Below are positions 1-10,654 of a stretch of DNA of 64,000 bases, piece after piece. The stretch is from Acephala macrosclerotiorum (taxonomy: Eukaryota > Ascomycota > Leotiomycetes > Helotiales > Mollisiaceae): assembly GCA_014904845.1 (NCBI GenBank), contig MU119216.1:124001-188000 (forward strand). Direction: 5' to 3'. The stretch's first letter is position 1, and every line of letters begins with the position of its first letter. The translations under genes were made by a program, and so were the position numbers. The notes below the pieces were generated by a model. It saw nothing but the letters and a program-made list of their open reading frames with translations, did not search any database and was not told the origin of the DNA.

Positions 1-2
1 CT

Positions 3-1255
3 TCTCCAACTACCCAATCTTCGACACTCTCGCCTTAAGCCTAGACATCAGCGGTCTCCTCACCCTCAGAAAACTGTCCAAAACATTTGCCTCTCACTTC
101 AAAACTCATGCAAGGAGGAGATGGAACGTCAATCGTCGATTGATTCGATTCGTCAATGACCCTTTGAAATTCCGATCTTTGCTTGGACGACACAATACTC
201 TTATCTCGGGCAGCTTCGTGGTTCAATTCTTCGATGATGTGTAGTGGGAGGAGTCGGATCTTGATATTTATCTTCAGGAGGGTACAGGTGTGAGGGAGTT
301 CTGTGGGTATTTGATGAGGAGGGAGGGGCACGTTTTGGTGGCGGAGAAGCCTGCTGATAGCCTTCAATACCCTGTTGATGATATTTTGAAGGTAAGTTGT
401 TTTAAACCTCTTCAATTAGAAGTCAGCTGATGTTGCTAGGTGATCACCTTTACACGCAAGGAGGATAATGGTGAGGTTAGGAAGTGCAGGTTATGACTAC
501 GGTTTACGTGCTGATCCGAGCCATCCTGACCGGGTTCTACACAACTGCTGTTGTCAATGTCATGACCGAAGAATCTTGCTCCTCCAAGATTCCAGAGGGT
601 TGTAGGAACGATGCTGATATCAAAGCAGTGGAATTCAGCATACTCGCTGTTCCCAGAACACACATTCCTCGAGCCCCGAGAAACGTACCCACTCCAGCGA
701 AGTATGGAGGCAGTAGATCTCGCTCACGTGAAGAAGTATGTCGACCGTGGATGGAGCACACCAGAAACCATAATCCTCCCCTACGACGTTGGTGGAGGAA
801 AGTCAAAGTCGCTCCTCTCAACTAGCTCAAGATATGCTAGCGATTCCAAAACCTCGAGGATACGTCTCGATACTATTGGTATAGAGCCACCTTCCGTTCC
901 CGATTCCGTGCTAGAGCAAAGCCACTTCAGTATCTCTATCAGCTCGAATGCTACGTACTACTGCATAGGTGCAGGAATAACAAGGTCTTCTGTCTTGAAG
1001 TACGAATACACGCTTGGATACGACATGCGGTGGCCTAGGTTCCTATGGTCCAGGCTTGATCCTTTGATAAAAGAGGAATTGAAGAAGGTAGACGAGGAAG
1101 ATATTCCACAGTGGATCAGACAACATGGTGTTAGCCATGATCATCCGGAAGTACTGGATTTGAACAAGCCTGCGGATTGGAAGTGTTATGATGATACGGT
1201 ACCCAAGTGGCATGAGGAGTGGCTGGAAATGATTGCGAAAAAAGCTAACTCTTGA
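3..1255 (+). pseudogene. Decayed fungal nucleotidyltransferase-like gene
   Basis: Pieces of one protein run through several frames. The first frame (3-~390) reads LLGRHNTLISGSF, then VVQFFDDV, a TAG stop at ~239-241, then WEESDLDIYLQEG. The order GSF...W..SDLDI resembles the GS...DxD metal-binding signature of the nucleotidyltransferase superfamily and matches a gene family I recall from Helotiales. After a plausible intron (donor near 391, acceptor near 440) the frame reads VITFTRKEDNGEVRKCRL and stops. AILTGFYTTAVVNVMT continues in a second frame (484-~565). WNSAYSLFPEHTF and YVDRGWSTPETI follow in a third frame (611-1255), ending at a normal stop. At least one nonsense codon and two frame changes make a functional full-length product unlikely. 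The start lies left of the window. The family recognition is from memory, and the enzyme-fold reading is inference. Confidence 0.6.
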
Positions 1256-1257
1256 TC

Positions 1258-2025
1258 CTGATATCAGCACAGGATTCCTGCAGGGGCAGCTGATAATTGA
1301 GCCCACTGGAGTTGAACGGCGGAAGAACCCAAGTTACTATGCAACCAAGGAGGGAATCTATTGGCGAGCAATTTACGTCTTCTCTGGGTCCCATGCACTC
1401 ATTTCGCGTGCAGAAAAATCGATATACTGCTTACGGGCCGGTAAAGTTGCAGCATGAAGCATTCAGCTCTACCTAGGTAGACTGTTTGACTCCTGGTAGA
1501 GAAGTGTCCTGAAATTCAATATGCTCAACGCAGGAATGGAAAGGACATGCTAGCTCGGAAAGGCTACACGAGACCTCGTCGCAGTCCTCAAGAGAGATGA
1601 ATCACTCGGCAGACAATTTTTATGTTCACGCACCAGGGAAGGAAAGAGCGGGCAGGGCGGGCGTGCTCAACACTTTAAGAAGGAGATTCCTTCCCCTTCT
1701 CCCTCCTGTCCACTATCATGACTACAACCTCACCCCCCTCGGATTCTCTCCGCTCCCTTGAATAGTTTGTCTGCGTGTCAAAATCTTTCCTGCCGAGGCC
1801 ACATTTAACAATTTAACGCCCCATCCCTAGTGTAGCTCTTTCCGCCCACACGCACGTCTTGGATATCAGCACAACCTTTTGGGATCTCACGCGAAACATC
1901 CAAACATGGAAGCCGTCTTTTTGCACCCACAAAAAATTTCAGTCATCCAACACGTCTTTGACGCAGGCGGAACGAAGTTCAATATTCGATTCCCATCGTA
2001 TCTCCACTTTTCTGTCCTGCCTTGC
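1258..2025. other. Intergenic, no gene seen
   Basis: No ORF here has convincing composition. Nothing recognisable was found between the nucleotidyltransferase-like relic and the DUF6594 relic. Confidence 0.5.
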
Positions 2026-3001
2026 ACCCTACCCCGAGCAAGCGCAAGAGAGCTTCCACTCACGAAAACGACCAAGACTTCTGCATATCTTCCTCTTGCC
2101 AGCACAAGTTTGTTAGCTGAGATACCAACACTTACGCAACCGTCGCAGCAAAAAACTCTGCCCTCCTCGCATTCATAGAAAAATGAATACCCATCGCGAA
2201 AGGCACAGTGAAACCACATATCAGTCCTAGTCGGACATTATCATTCTTAATCAGATGCAGCGCAACGATTGAGCCAATGAGCAGACTCCTAACGATGATT
2301 ATACTCAGTGTTGCAACCGCTCGATTCATCTTCCGTTTCGAGTGAAAGTTGATTGATTCGTCGACCGCAGACTCCTAGATCGAGGTCAGAGATTCTCAAG
2401 TCGGGTATGGAGAGACAAACAAGACACAGTAGCCAGAAATAGGGTATCTCGACTATCCTCGAGATCAGGTTATCCTTGTCATACAAGCGAGCAGCTTGTG
2501 GTCCCAGAAAAGAAGGAGCAGTTCAACCATTCGGACCTTCGGTTTCTCCATTCAACCACATTCGTAATGCTTTCACCGTCCCCCGCTGTGGCTTCGCCAC
2601 CTTGAAAGTCGTTTCTTAAAGGGAAAGTACCTCTTCTGTACGTTTCTATTAGTATCACGTTCTGTGATAGGCCTATGCTGTTATTCATTCTTTTCCAAGA
2701 CCAGAAACATGCAGTTGTATTTAGATCTCGTCTTGCATCGCCAATATCCAGATCTAGTTGTTTCCACAATTCGAATAATTCAGCTTTCCATGTACAGAAT
2801 GTTTCGACTTGCCAATCTGTTAAATGCAACGTATATGGAAAACGAATGTTCCGGGTCTCTGCCGATGAAGGCTGCGGCTGAAGGGTAGCCGATGATGCGA
2901 GGCTGGGCAAGCTCGATGTCGGGATATGCTCTATTTAAACGGCGTCTGGAACAGCTGGATAACATTGTTCGAGCGGTTCGAAGTTCTTCGTCAATTTTCA
3001 A
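2026..3001 (-). pseudogene. Decayed DUF6594 (fungal membrane protein) gene
   Basis: Reading leftward, frame one (3001-2780) gives a DUF6594-like N-terminus: GYPSAAAFIGRDPEHS, then IYVAFNRLASRNILYMES. It then stops. The match continues in another frame as AELFELWKQLDLDIGDARRD and WSWKRM (from ~2785 to ~2640). A third frame has ARLYDKDNLISR near 2480. A fourth (2329-2132) has the membrane part, MNRAVATLSIIIVRSLLIGSIVALHL. AEVLVVFVSGSSLA appears in yet another frame near 2090-2045. DUF6594 proteins have an N-terminal GYP..A.FI..D soluble part and C-terminal transmembrane helices ending in AAYAAVLVVFV. All parts are present in order, but in at least four frames with stops, so this is a pseudogene. 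The family assignment is from recalled motifs. Confidence 0.65.
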
Positions 3002-3779
3002 TTACTTTCTCTCTTTATCTTCTGAGTTGAGAAGAGGGCTCTTCTATGTTCGCTTCGAATTGCTGCGCCTGCTCTGGCAGATTCGCAGCTCGCTAACACG
3101 TCACACATTTTCTTTTCGATCCTTCAACCTTTTCACTGCGACAGAATAATATACGTTGACATCGAAGGGTAGATCGGGTTTGTCCTTTCTCATGTTTCTT
3201 GGCGATCGCGCAAGATTCTCGAAATGGATGACTGGTAGCAATGCCGCCTTTACGTGCGAGACGTCAACTCGTTTTGGTTTACGCAAACATATTTAGACCA
3301 CGAACACGGGGTCTGCGACGGCTTCATGGACCAATCTGGCGCCTCCTCTAAAGTCGAGTTGCCCCTAGGGCATGATGGCCGGAACTTGGTCTATTACTAC
3401 AGGGCCATGTCGAAAAGTCTCCAGATTTTGCTCAATAACTAGCTGATTAGGTGAGCATATGCCGACACAGGCTGCGAGGTGAATTGTATGACAAAATCTC
3501 TTGCCCTCGGCCTAGGTGCGACAATGATAAAGTAAATTAACCCCTTTGAACTGCCCATCGAGGGCGAAACCTTGCAGTCTTCTTGGGTATCCTCAATTGA
3601 GTGCCAGTTTCCAAATCCGCCATACGAATGACAGACACTCATGTTTTTTGTTTTCAATCGAATCCTAGGAGATGTGATTCTAGGAAGACAATTTCTGAGA
3701 GATACTCCGGACACTGGATGTTCACGATGACAGGCTCTTTGATGTCGATGATAGTCAAGAGATTACAGCTGTCATTCGA

Positions 3780-4236
3780 TCACTTGGAGCGGCTCGCATG
3801 CTGGCTAGATGGCCACCACCTATCTGCGTTTCCTGATACAGGTTCTCAGTTAAATCTATTATCTAAAGAGTTGCTAACTCTCTCGAGCTTTTCACCAGCT
3901 CCCTCAAGCGGCGAGTACGGAAAAGCTAGTTAATTACCATCGAGTTTGGTGATGGTTCATCGCGTAAGATTGATGGGATAATCGTAGCCACTGTGTCGTT
4001 TTGCGACCCCAAATCCTGCATTGGATCTGTCTTTGCCTAGAGACCAATCGAAAACCACCGAAATGCGAACGGCGGGCCTAACTCTAGGACCTAACTTAAG
4101 AATCAAGGAGACATTCCATGTTCTTAAAGGGCTTAAATTCCACGCTATTATAGAAGGAAGGTTTCTGGCCTCGGTCGATGCCTACATCCAGCATAGTGAT
4201 AATTTCTTACTATCTTCAACAACCTTATTATCTTAG
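3780..4236 (+). pseudogene. Decayed retropepsin-like aspartic protease domain gene
   Basis: Three blocks typical of fungal retropepsin-like proteins occur in order in alternating frames. The active-site-like block FPDTGSQLNLLSKELL (near 3830) contains DTGS. Next is TIEFGDGSSRKIDGIIVA (near 3936, shifted frame). Last is FHVLKGLKFHAIIEGRFL followed by ASVDAYIQHS (near 4110-4200, back in the first frame). Stops separate the blocks. A short Q/R-rich piece, EFQAQQNRCENQLAAIDRR near 4320, resembles the charged tail of such proteins. The 3254-3442 ORF, ending in GRNLVYYYRAMSKSLQILLNN, could be an N-terminal remnant but I do not recognise it. DTGS followed by a (F)GDGS block is characteristic of the fold; that the gene is dead is inferred from the frame breaks. 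Confidence 0.55.
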
Positions 4237-4668
4237 CTCATTGCACCGAATTTTCTGAACCGCCGAGGAGAGGGTTCGAACACTACAAGGCCTCCGTCAC
4301 CAAGAGATGTTCTTAATATCGAATTCCAGGCTCAGCAGAACCGCTGCGAGAATCAGTTGGCTGCCATCGACAGGAGATGTCTTTTACAGTAGGTGCCGAC
4401 CCAGCCCAGGTAGCTGCGGACAAATGTCATGCGATAGAGGCTCATCTTTTGTGATTGACCACGAATCGGGAACGCTTAGCGTTCCGCTACGGAGCAGCAC
4501 GGTACGTGCTGCCTGTTGCAAACCTGGCTGCTAGCCTCTGAGCAAGAGTCTGGCTGGAAGTAAACTGGTCGATATCTCTTAGACCTTGAGTTGAAGATGA
4601 GAAATACTGCTCGGAAAGTATTGTTCGAAAATCGTTGGGACTTTGGATTCTTTCTGCATCTGGGACAT

Positions 4669-5385
4669 TTAATTGATCTTCGAACAGCTTCTTCTCGTTA
4701 TATCATGACTCTGTACGAGGAAAGCCATCATCTCCCGAAACATAGCGCCCACATCCCCATTCGTATGCCATTGCCGTGCATCGACCTCCTCGCTTGCTGC
4801 TTCCACATCCGCACGCCAGCCCACAATCTCCAGCATCTCGCCTTGATCATGCACAGGCATGCCCATTAGATGAGGGTAAGCACCCATAATTTGTTGACTT
4901 GCTTTCATCCAATTCATACTTCCAACACGGTGCTGTTCGGGGAAGATGACTGCTGGAGTGCTTTGATTTGGTGTTCCGTTTTCGTGGAAGAACCAAGTTC
5001 GGAGGAATTGAACTGGATCATTTTTCGCCAATTCCAAATTGGGCACTGCTGCTCTGTCATTTCATCTCCCAGCTTGCTCCACCTGCAGTTCCTTCCATTG
5101 CCTGGTCATGTCTTCGCAGAGGCGCTTCACTCGCTCGTCCATTGCGTTCTCCGCACCTCGAAGTCGCACTTTCAGTGCTTCGATGTTTCTTCCTTGATTC
5201 GAGTAGCCGCGAAATGCTAGTTTTGCTTTGAAATACCCAATTGGACGATCGATAGAGTAATCGGGATTGGAATCATAGAGATAATCGAGCATTTTGAAGC
5301 CGACGGAGTTGTAGGTGAAGGAGTTCCCGTTGAGGGTTGACTGGATGATGGTGGTGGGATTGGGTTCAGGGTTGATGTTGGCCAT
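4669..5385 (-). pseudogene. Unknown conserved-looking gene broken by one in-frame TGA
   Basis: One reading frame of 239 codons runs from ATG at 5385 (MANINPEPNP) to a stop at 4669, interrupted only by TGA at 5062-5064. The first part is 107 residues, with the stretch RPIGYFKAKLAFRGYSNQGR and a charged segment RLRGAENAMDERVKRLCE. The second part (DPVQFLRTWFFHENGTPNQ, then MGAYPHLMGMPVHDQGEMLE) has no further stops and coding-like composition. I looked for an intron that would remove the TGA. The only GT...AG choices nearby are 29-37 nt and shift the frame, so a nonsense mutation, or readthrough, is the simplest reading. I do not recognise the family. If the short product is used it would be 107 residues. 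Confidence 0.5.
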
Positions 5386-5432
5386 CTTGTTGCATATTGA
5401 GGAGACGTGAAAGAAGAACGTTTGCTGAACAT

Positions 5433-6150
5433 GAGATTAAGAGCTTAATCTCTGGTAAGCAGATGTGCTAATTGATGGCACTAATTAAAGTTGGATATAA
5501 TGGCCAACAGGGTCAGCCTTGACACGTGGCTTAGACTGCAATTGAAGATATACTGGGCTGGAAAAGAGGCTGTTGACCACCCTTTACTGGGGCATTCGAG
5601 ACAAATTCAGAGAAGAATTGAAAGACCGTGACAGAAAGAACGAACAAGGAATGGAGATGTTTGCTCGTAGAACACGATCATTCTAGAATCAGAGGACGTC
5701 GCGAGCGAGATCGCAGATTTTTGACAACGAGAGCAGCCGGAGATTATCAACTCCTGAACGATAATTTTGTTTCGCGGGGCTGCTAAGACATGACGAAGGA
5801 ATTCGAGAAATAAGATATTTGTGTCTGCTTTCGTACTCTCGTACTGTACATTCTATCTGGTAGCTTCCCAATGTTGGAACGTCCCATCGTGATGCGCCCA
5901 TCCCAAGCCTAGTGTATGGTCTTCGCTTCCAGTGTCATGCCCATCCTCTTTGTGTAATACATACTCCAGCCCATATACATCTATAATTCATCCATTTCCG
6001 GTGGTCCTGATTCTGTGAACCTGGAACCCACTACTCCCTTCCATGTCCGCATATAAAAACACCACGCAGCAAAGTAAAACCAGAAATCAAACACACTGGG
6101 TATACAGCAAAGAAACTCGTTCATATTCAGCCCTTCAGCCCTCCATCTCC
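5433..6150. other. Intergenic, no gene seen
   Basis: Spacer between the TGA-interrupted gene and the RTA1 gene 3' end. A 70-codon ORF on the minus strand (5689-5901) has no recognisable feature and is not called. Confidence 0.5.
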
Positions 6151-7255
6151 TTACTTTCGTTGTGTTTGTCCATCAAAGACCTGGTTCCCAGTCATTTCAA
6201 CACCATCCAATTGCACATCACTAGGCTGATTCTCCTCATCCGACGAGTACATCGTCTTCGCATCGCCCTTCTTAGTGCGGAAAGTGAAGTTGGCCTCATG
6301 CCAAACACCTTGGAATGCGATAGCAGGATGAAGGATAGTCAAGCAAGAGCAAGCAATGGTGATCATAAGACCCTCAAGAATCATGAACAGCGCCTCATCA
6401 GAAGTGAAAAGGCTGCTGTTGAAGCCTCCAGATAACTCGGCACATCTGTAAACGGATCGGATGAAGATCGTGATTGTGGCAGTCGCAAGACCGAAAAGGA
6501 AAGCTTTAAAGAGCTTGGAGTTGACGATGTTGAGGTATCTTGGGTTCCACATCCCTCTCTGCTTTCGGACGCGGAGGAAAAAGTCGGTGCACGCTGCGGC
6601 GAACAGACTCAAGGAGATGAGTTGGAAGATGAGACCAGCCAACATGATGTTCTTCCCGAGGTTGGAGCTGCTGACGGTGTGGGCTGTTGAGGCGATACCA
6701 CCGCCCATGCCTTGGAGGACGAGGCAGATGAAGTCGCAGGTGCAGAAGAAGAGGGTGTATGTGCGGGGCTTGAAGCGGGAGAGATTTTGGCCATAGACGA
6801 TGACGATTCGTGAGAGGCAGAGGTAGATCTGTTGGATGTCTGTGTTAGAAGATTTACTTGTCAAGAAGGTGTCTGGTACTTACAGAAGCGCTGAGAAGAG
6901 CAGGAGCAATAGTCAGGCAGATGAGATATGTGAGGAAGTCGTTCTGGTTGAAAGGAGAGTTATGAAGCATGACTCGAGCAACGTATCCAATGATCTCTGC
7001 AACCAAGCCAAGAATCATTGCAGTCATATAACCCCATACTCTGTATCTGATCCCGAGATACAGCTGTGCAATAACGTAGATGCCGAAGATTGCGGCGTAG
7101 ATGGCGTTGCCGGGAACTGTTGGTAGGTAGAGGAAAGATGCCATAGAAAGATCACAGGTTTCGAGTGTGCATAGTTCTGGATTGGCAAGGAGAGTGGCAT
7201 TTCCATAGCCAGTGCCATGGCCAGTAGAATGGGTTAAGTTTGTCGAGTTAGACAT
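6151..7255 (-). CDS. RTA1-like seven-helix membrane protein
   Basis: Predicted RTA1/RTM1-family protein of 349 residues. The family comprises fungal integral membrane proteins linked to lipid translocation and to resistance to toxic lipids or drugs. Exon 1 is 7255-6884 and exon 2 is 6828-6151; the 55-nt intron starts gtaagt and ends aacag, with phase preserved. After a Ser/Thr/Asn/Gly-rich extracellular-type N-terminus there are seven hydrophobic stretches. Typical family blocks are visible: VPGNAIYAAIFGIYVIAQL in helix 1, APALLSASIYLCLSRIV across the splice site, and FICLVLQGMGGGIAS in helix 4. The hydrophilic tail (DEENQPSDVQ) is probably cytoplasmic. The start is the first ATG of the open frame. 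It is the only intact gene in the decayed left arm. Which lipid or drug it acts on cannot be told. Confidence 0.9.
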
Positions 7256-8861
7256 ATTATGAGGCTGTCTCCTTTTTTTCAGGGGGCTTAAGCGAGATTT
7301 TTGGTGGAGAAGAAAAGCTGGGGTTTGGAGGTCGGAAAGGCGCTTAACAAGAAGTACTTGAGAACTTGAAGATGGAATGAATTGAAATGTCATCGGGAAC
7401 ATGAGGCGGAATCGAAATTTACTTATACAATGGGCAGCAGAGGCAGTGTTGACCTGTCTCATAATGTCGGGACAACTTTCTGCGTGGTATGCGCGTACCC
7501 GGTCGGTCGTCGGTGGTACAGCCGCGATCAGTTCACGCGAATCAGCCAATCGAGAAACAGCAACAGTGCTCAGTAAGCAGAATTCTCTGAAAAGTGCTGA
7601 CTTTCAGATTTGCTAATCTGATGTCCCATGCTCATTGGTACACTCGTTACAAGGACAGATGGAAATTCCGTTCCAAGAGCGGGCTGCGCAGCCTTGCAGA
7701 TAGAAATCTGCTTTGCTAATAATAATACGACGCAGCAAGGCAGCACATCACGGCTGGGATTTGACCGTGTATGGGTGTTACTAGGCCATTGGAAAGCCCA
7801 GAAAACGCACAGTGACGAGTATGAGGTTTTGTGGCCGGTATTGATGGACAGAGGGCCGGGTCTCAATATTCTTGTTCCCTTCGTGGTATTCTGTCTGACA
7901 CTTGGCAACCTCTGACGCTGGTCAAAGAGTCATCATCATGACCGACAGCACAATGTATCGCGACAGACCGGCCGGTCATGCCTCGCCGGCCGGCACATTC
8001 GAAGCCATGAAGATTCAAGAAGATGAAACTCAAAAACACATGACAGCCTAATAGGGCAGAGCAGAAGAGGTTTCCTTCGCTCTCGCTCATGGTGGTTCTG
8101 CGCAGCTGCTGAGATTAGCGCTGAGCCGTGCCTCTCACTAGACCACTCTTACCTGCCTGCCTTCCAGCCTTTTTGATCCTGGTCGTCACACACGGGCTTG
8201 GTGGTTCCACTAGATACCGATGCATACGCAATCAACGGGTGGTTCGTAGGATTGATCTAACATCGCAACACGTTGCTAAGTTGGTTGTGGGGGAAAATTA
8301 AACATGTTAGATTTTGGTTGTCCTTTCGGAAGTGGTACGTGCACAGGCTTCCTTTAACCCCTCCAGAGACTTCTCTCACACTTCATCCTTTCATTCAACA
8401 GCGAACGACAACATTCTAATTCCATCAAGTTTAACATTACAGCATTACAACTAATCCATACTTTGAATGCATTCAGCATTTATTAGAGTTGGAATTTGCT
8501 TTCGACTGTCGAAGCAAGGTTCTAGGCCATTATCAGGTTTTCGGTACCAACTAAGCATCCAATTTTCTCGATTCCAACTCAATATCTCTCAACATCTGCT
8601 GCACTGCCAGGACCTTCGAACTCTGATCCTTTGGGACACACAAACACCCCATATCAACGTCTTACATGACACGAAAGCCTAGCTTCACAGACGTCGCGAA
8701 GGCCTCAGGGAAATGTCCCGATCTACTCGGGCAAATGACCGAGGATCTCGAGATGCCTTTGAACGAGCTTCGTTCTTTCTAGATTCGAACTTCTTACCGC
8801 AAAGTCGAGAACGACGATAGTCTCTGGGATTGTGGATTTCTCTGCTGTGTCGCTTTCTACA
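7256..8861. other. Intergenic, no gene seen
   Basis: Holds the upstream region of the RTA1 gene. ORFs at 7628-7915 and 7570-7908 overlap on opposite strands and show no domain. An overlapping minus-strand frame, 8723-9040, ends with PKDSVESDTAEKSTIPETI and might be the true C-terminus of the next gene after a frameshift. Confidence 0.45.
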
Positions 8862-9487
8862 CTATCTTTTGGTGGGTTTTGATTGTGGGGAAGCGTGTTG
8901 AAGGCAGCGAGGAGGGCCGGAGTGCTGTTTAAAAGGCTCCAGTGGAGGTACTGGCGGCAACTCAACAGGAGGTCTGAAAACCCGAGGCCTGAAGACCCGA
9001 GGGACTGACGCTGCTTGTTGAACCCTTTGATAAAGTTCATCCATCATGGACATCGACTCCTTGAATAGATGGGTCATCGCGGTCATACTTTGGAGATTCA
9101 ACGAGTTGTTCTGCGTCACTACGTATTTCATGCTTTCAAGAACCGTGCGACCGAACTTTTCGAGCGATTGAGACAGAGATGCCTTTGTAATTTCTGTGTG
9201 TGCTTAGCAGATCTATCCTCGGAGTTCTGCAGAATTCAGCTCTTACCATCGCCTTTAGTAAAGTGATGCCCTCCTTGTGAGGAGCATGTATAGTAGTGGT
9301 TGGTGACCTGTTTTGGAGCCTCGACGAGCGCCATCTCCAGGTCGGCCGAGCGGCCGGACCTGAGTTCTCGACGCTTCTTTTTGTATGTTTCCCAGAGATC
9401 TCGGCCATCATTGAATACAGATATACAAGCCGCCACCAGCGCGATTGTTTCTATTACGGGAATCGTGAGCGCAATCGCGATGCTGAC
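8862..9487 (-). CDS. Hypothetical protein resembling fungal STAND N-terminal regions
   Basis: Two exons can be joined: ~9487-9247 and 9193-8862, across a 53-nt intron (gtaaga...cacag) that keeps phase. The first part reads IALTIPVIETIALVAACISV then FNDGRDLWETYKKKRREL, a hydrophobic helix followed by a charged segment. This resembles the N-terminal regions placed before STAND or ankyrin modules in Helotiales. The second part has SLSQSLEKFGRTVLESMKYV and a Pro/Arg-rich tail (PRVFRPPVELPPVPPLEP). No ATG was found for the first exon: the frame opens after a TAG at 9488-9490, so an upstream exon may be missing or the gene may be broken. The C-terminus is also uncertain because a neighbouring frame looks equally coding. 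No function can be assigned. Confidence 0.4.
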
Positions 9488-10654
9488 CTAGATGTTGACG
9501 AACAAGGCTCCCGAGAACGAGTTTGTTAATGGAGAGCAATTCCGCACGGAGGAGGCTCCAGACTGGTGTACATTTCTGCCCAACTTTGAGCCTAGTAGCA
9601 TGTTGCTAGACTGTTTTGACTATTGTGCATGACCGTGACTTGACAACTACAATGTAGAGTCTAGTTGAGGTGTGCGCGAAATTATTTCGATTCGCTAGCA
9701 CAGCTCTACCGATTGTCCATAGGTCCTGAGATTAAGATGGTAAGGAAACGTAGAAGAAAGCCTCCACTGTCGCTGGGCGTTGCTTCAGAGGTGTAAAAAT
9801 CTCGCCAACCACCACTTCGAGGGTCCAGCGGCGTGCATCGAAGGTTTGCGGGTTATGTTCAACCGCTGGCAATAATGGATGCTCCGAGTTGCGTATGCGC
9901 TATGTTGTTATAACACTTCAAAGCGATTTCAGTCTCTTAGCTTTGAGAGAACAATCGAGACCTGGACATCGCAAGATACAGTATGCAGTAAATCGCTCTG
10001 ATATTAGCCAACGATTGTGCTTGCTTACGGAAAGTGGTCTGCGAAAGTTCCGGCAAGGCTGGGGAATTGACAACACTATCACTGCAATCGCCATGGCGGA
10101 TCCAAATCTTGCTCCTCTTGCCATTGCAATGAAACGAAACCGTCCACTCAAAAAGATAGGACGGCTTGGAGTGAGCTCTACCGACCCACACAGTCAACCT
10201 CATCAGCGCCTCGAATATCTACGATGGAATGACGTCTCGGAAGAAAGAAAACGCGAAGTCCTGCAAGTGCACAGTACGACAATGTGCCGAAGAGATGGAA
10301 ACGGCTCTTTCGCCCCGCCAAGGAAAATGCCAGGCTGACGAATGCCACGAAAAAGAAATTTACATTCGACGAACTACATACAGCTTTGGAAAGGGTCATA
10401 TCAGGTGATCAGGTGAAGGCACACCGCAGATGGCTCATTGTTTGCTTAATTTAGAATTCTTTCGGGAAGTCTATTACAATCGTCCCCCAAAGAAGGGTTC
10501 TGCAAGAGCTAGCTTTGACGAATATGGGTCGGAACGAGAAGGCCTATTCCCTACCAAGGATTTTGTGGGGACCGCTTTGACTTCAAACAATGCTACAATC
10601 CTCTGAGTTCTAATGATTCAGCGTGCCTACTCGAGGGGGAGGGTATATTTAGGA
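9488..10654. other. Mostly intergenic, one possible relic ORF
   Basis: An open frame at 9889-10338 (149 codons, plus strand) contains HRKIQYAVNRSDISQRLCL and PNLAPLAIAMKRNRPLKKIG. It has reasonable composition but matches nothing I know. It could be an N-terminal remnant of the downstream ankyrin relic, which lies on the same strand. Nothing else was seen. Confidence 0.3.

Noticed and set aside
5028..5100. Short intron that might remove the TGA in the 4669-5385 gene
   Set aside because: Available GT...AG pairs are 29-37 nt, too short, and not multiples of three, so they would break the downstream frame.
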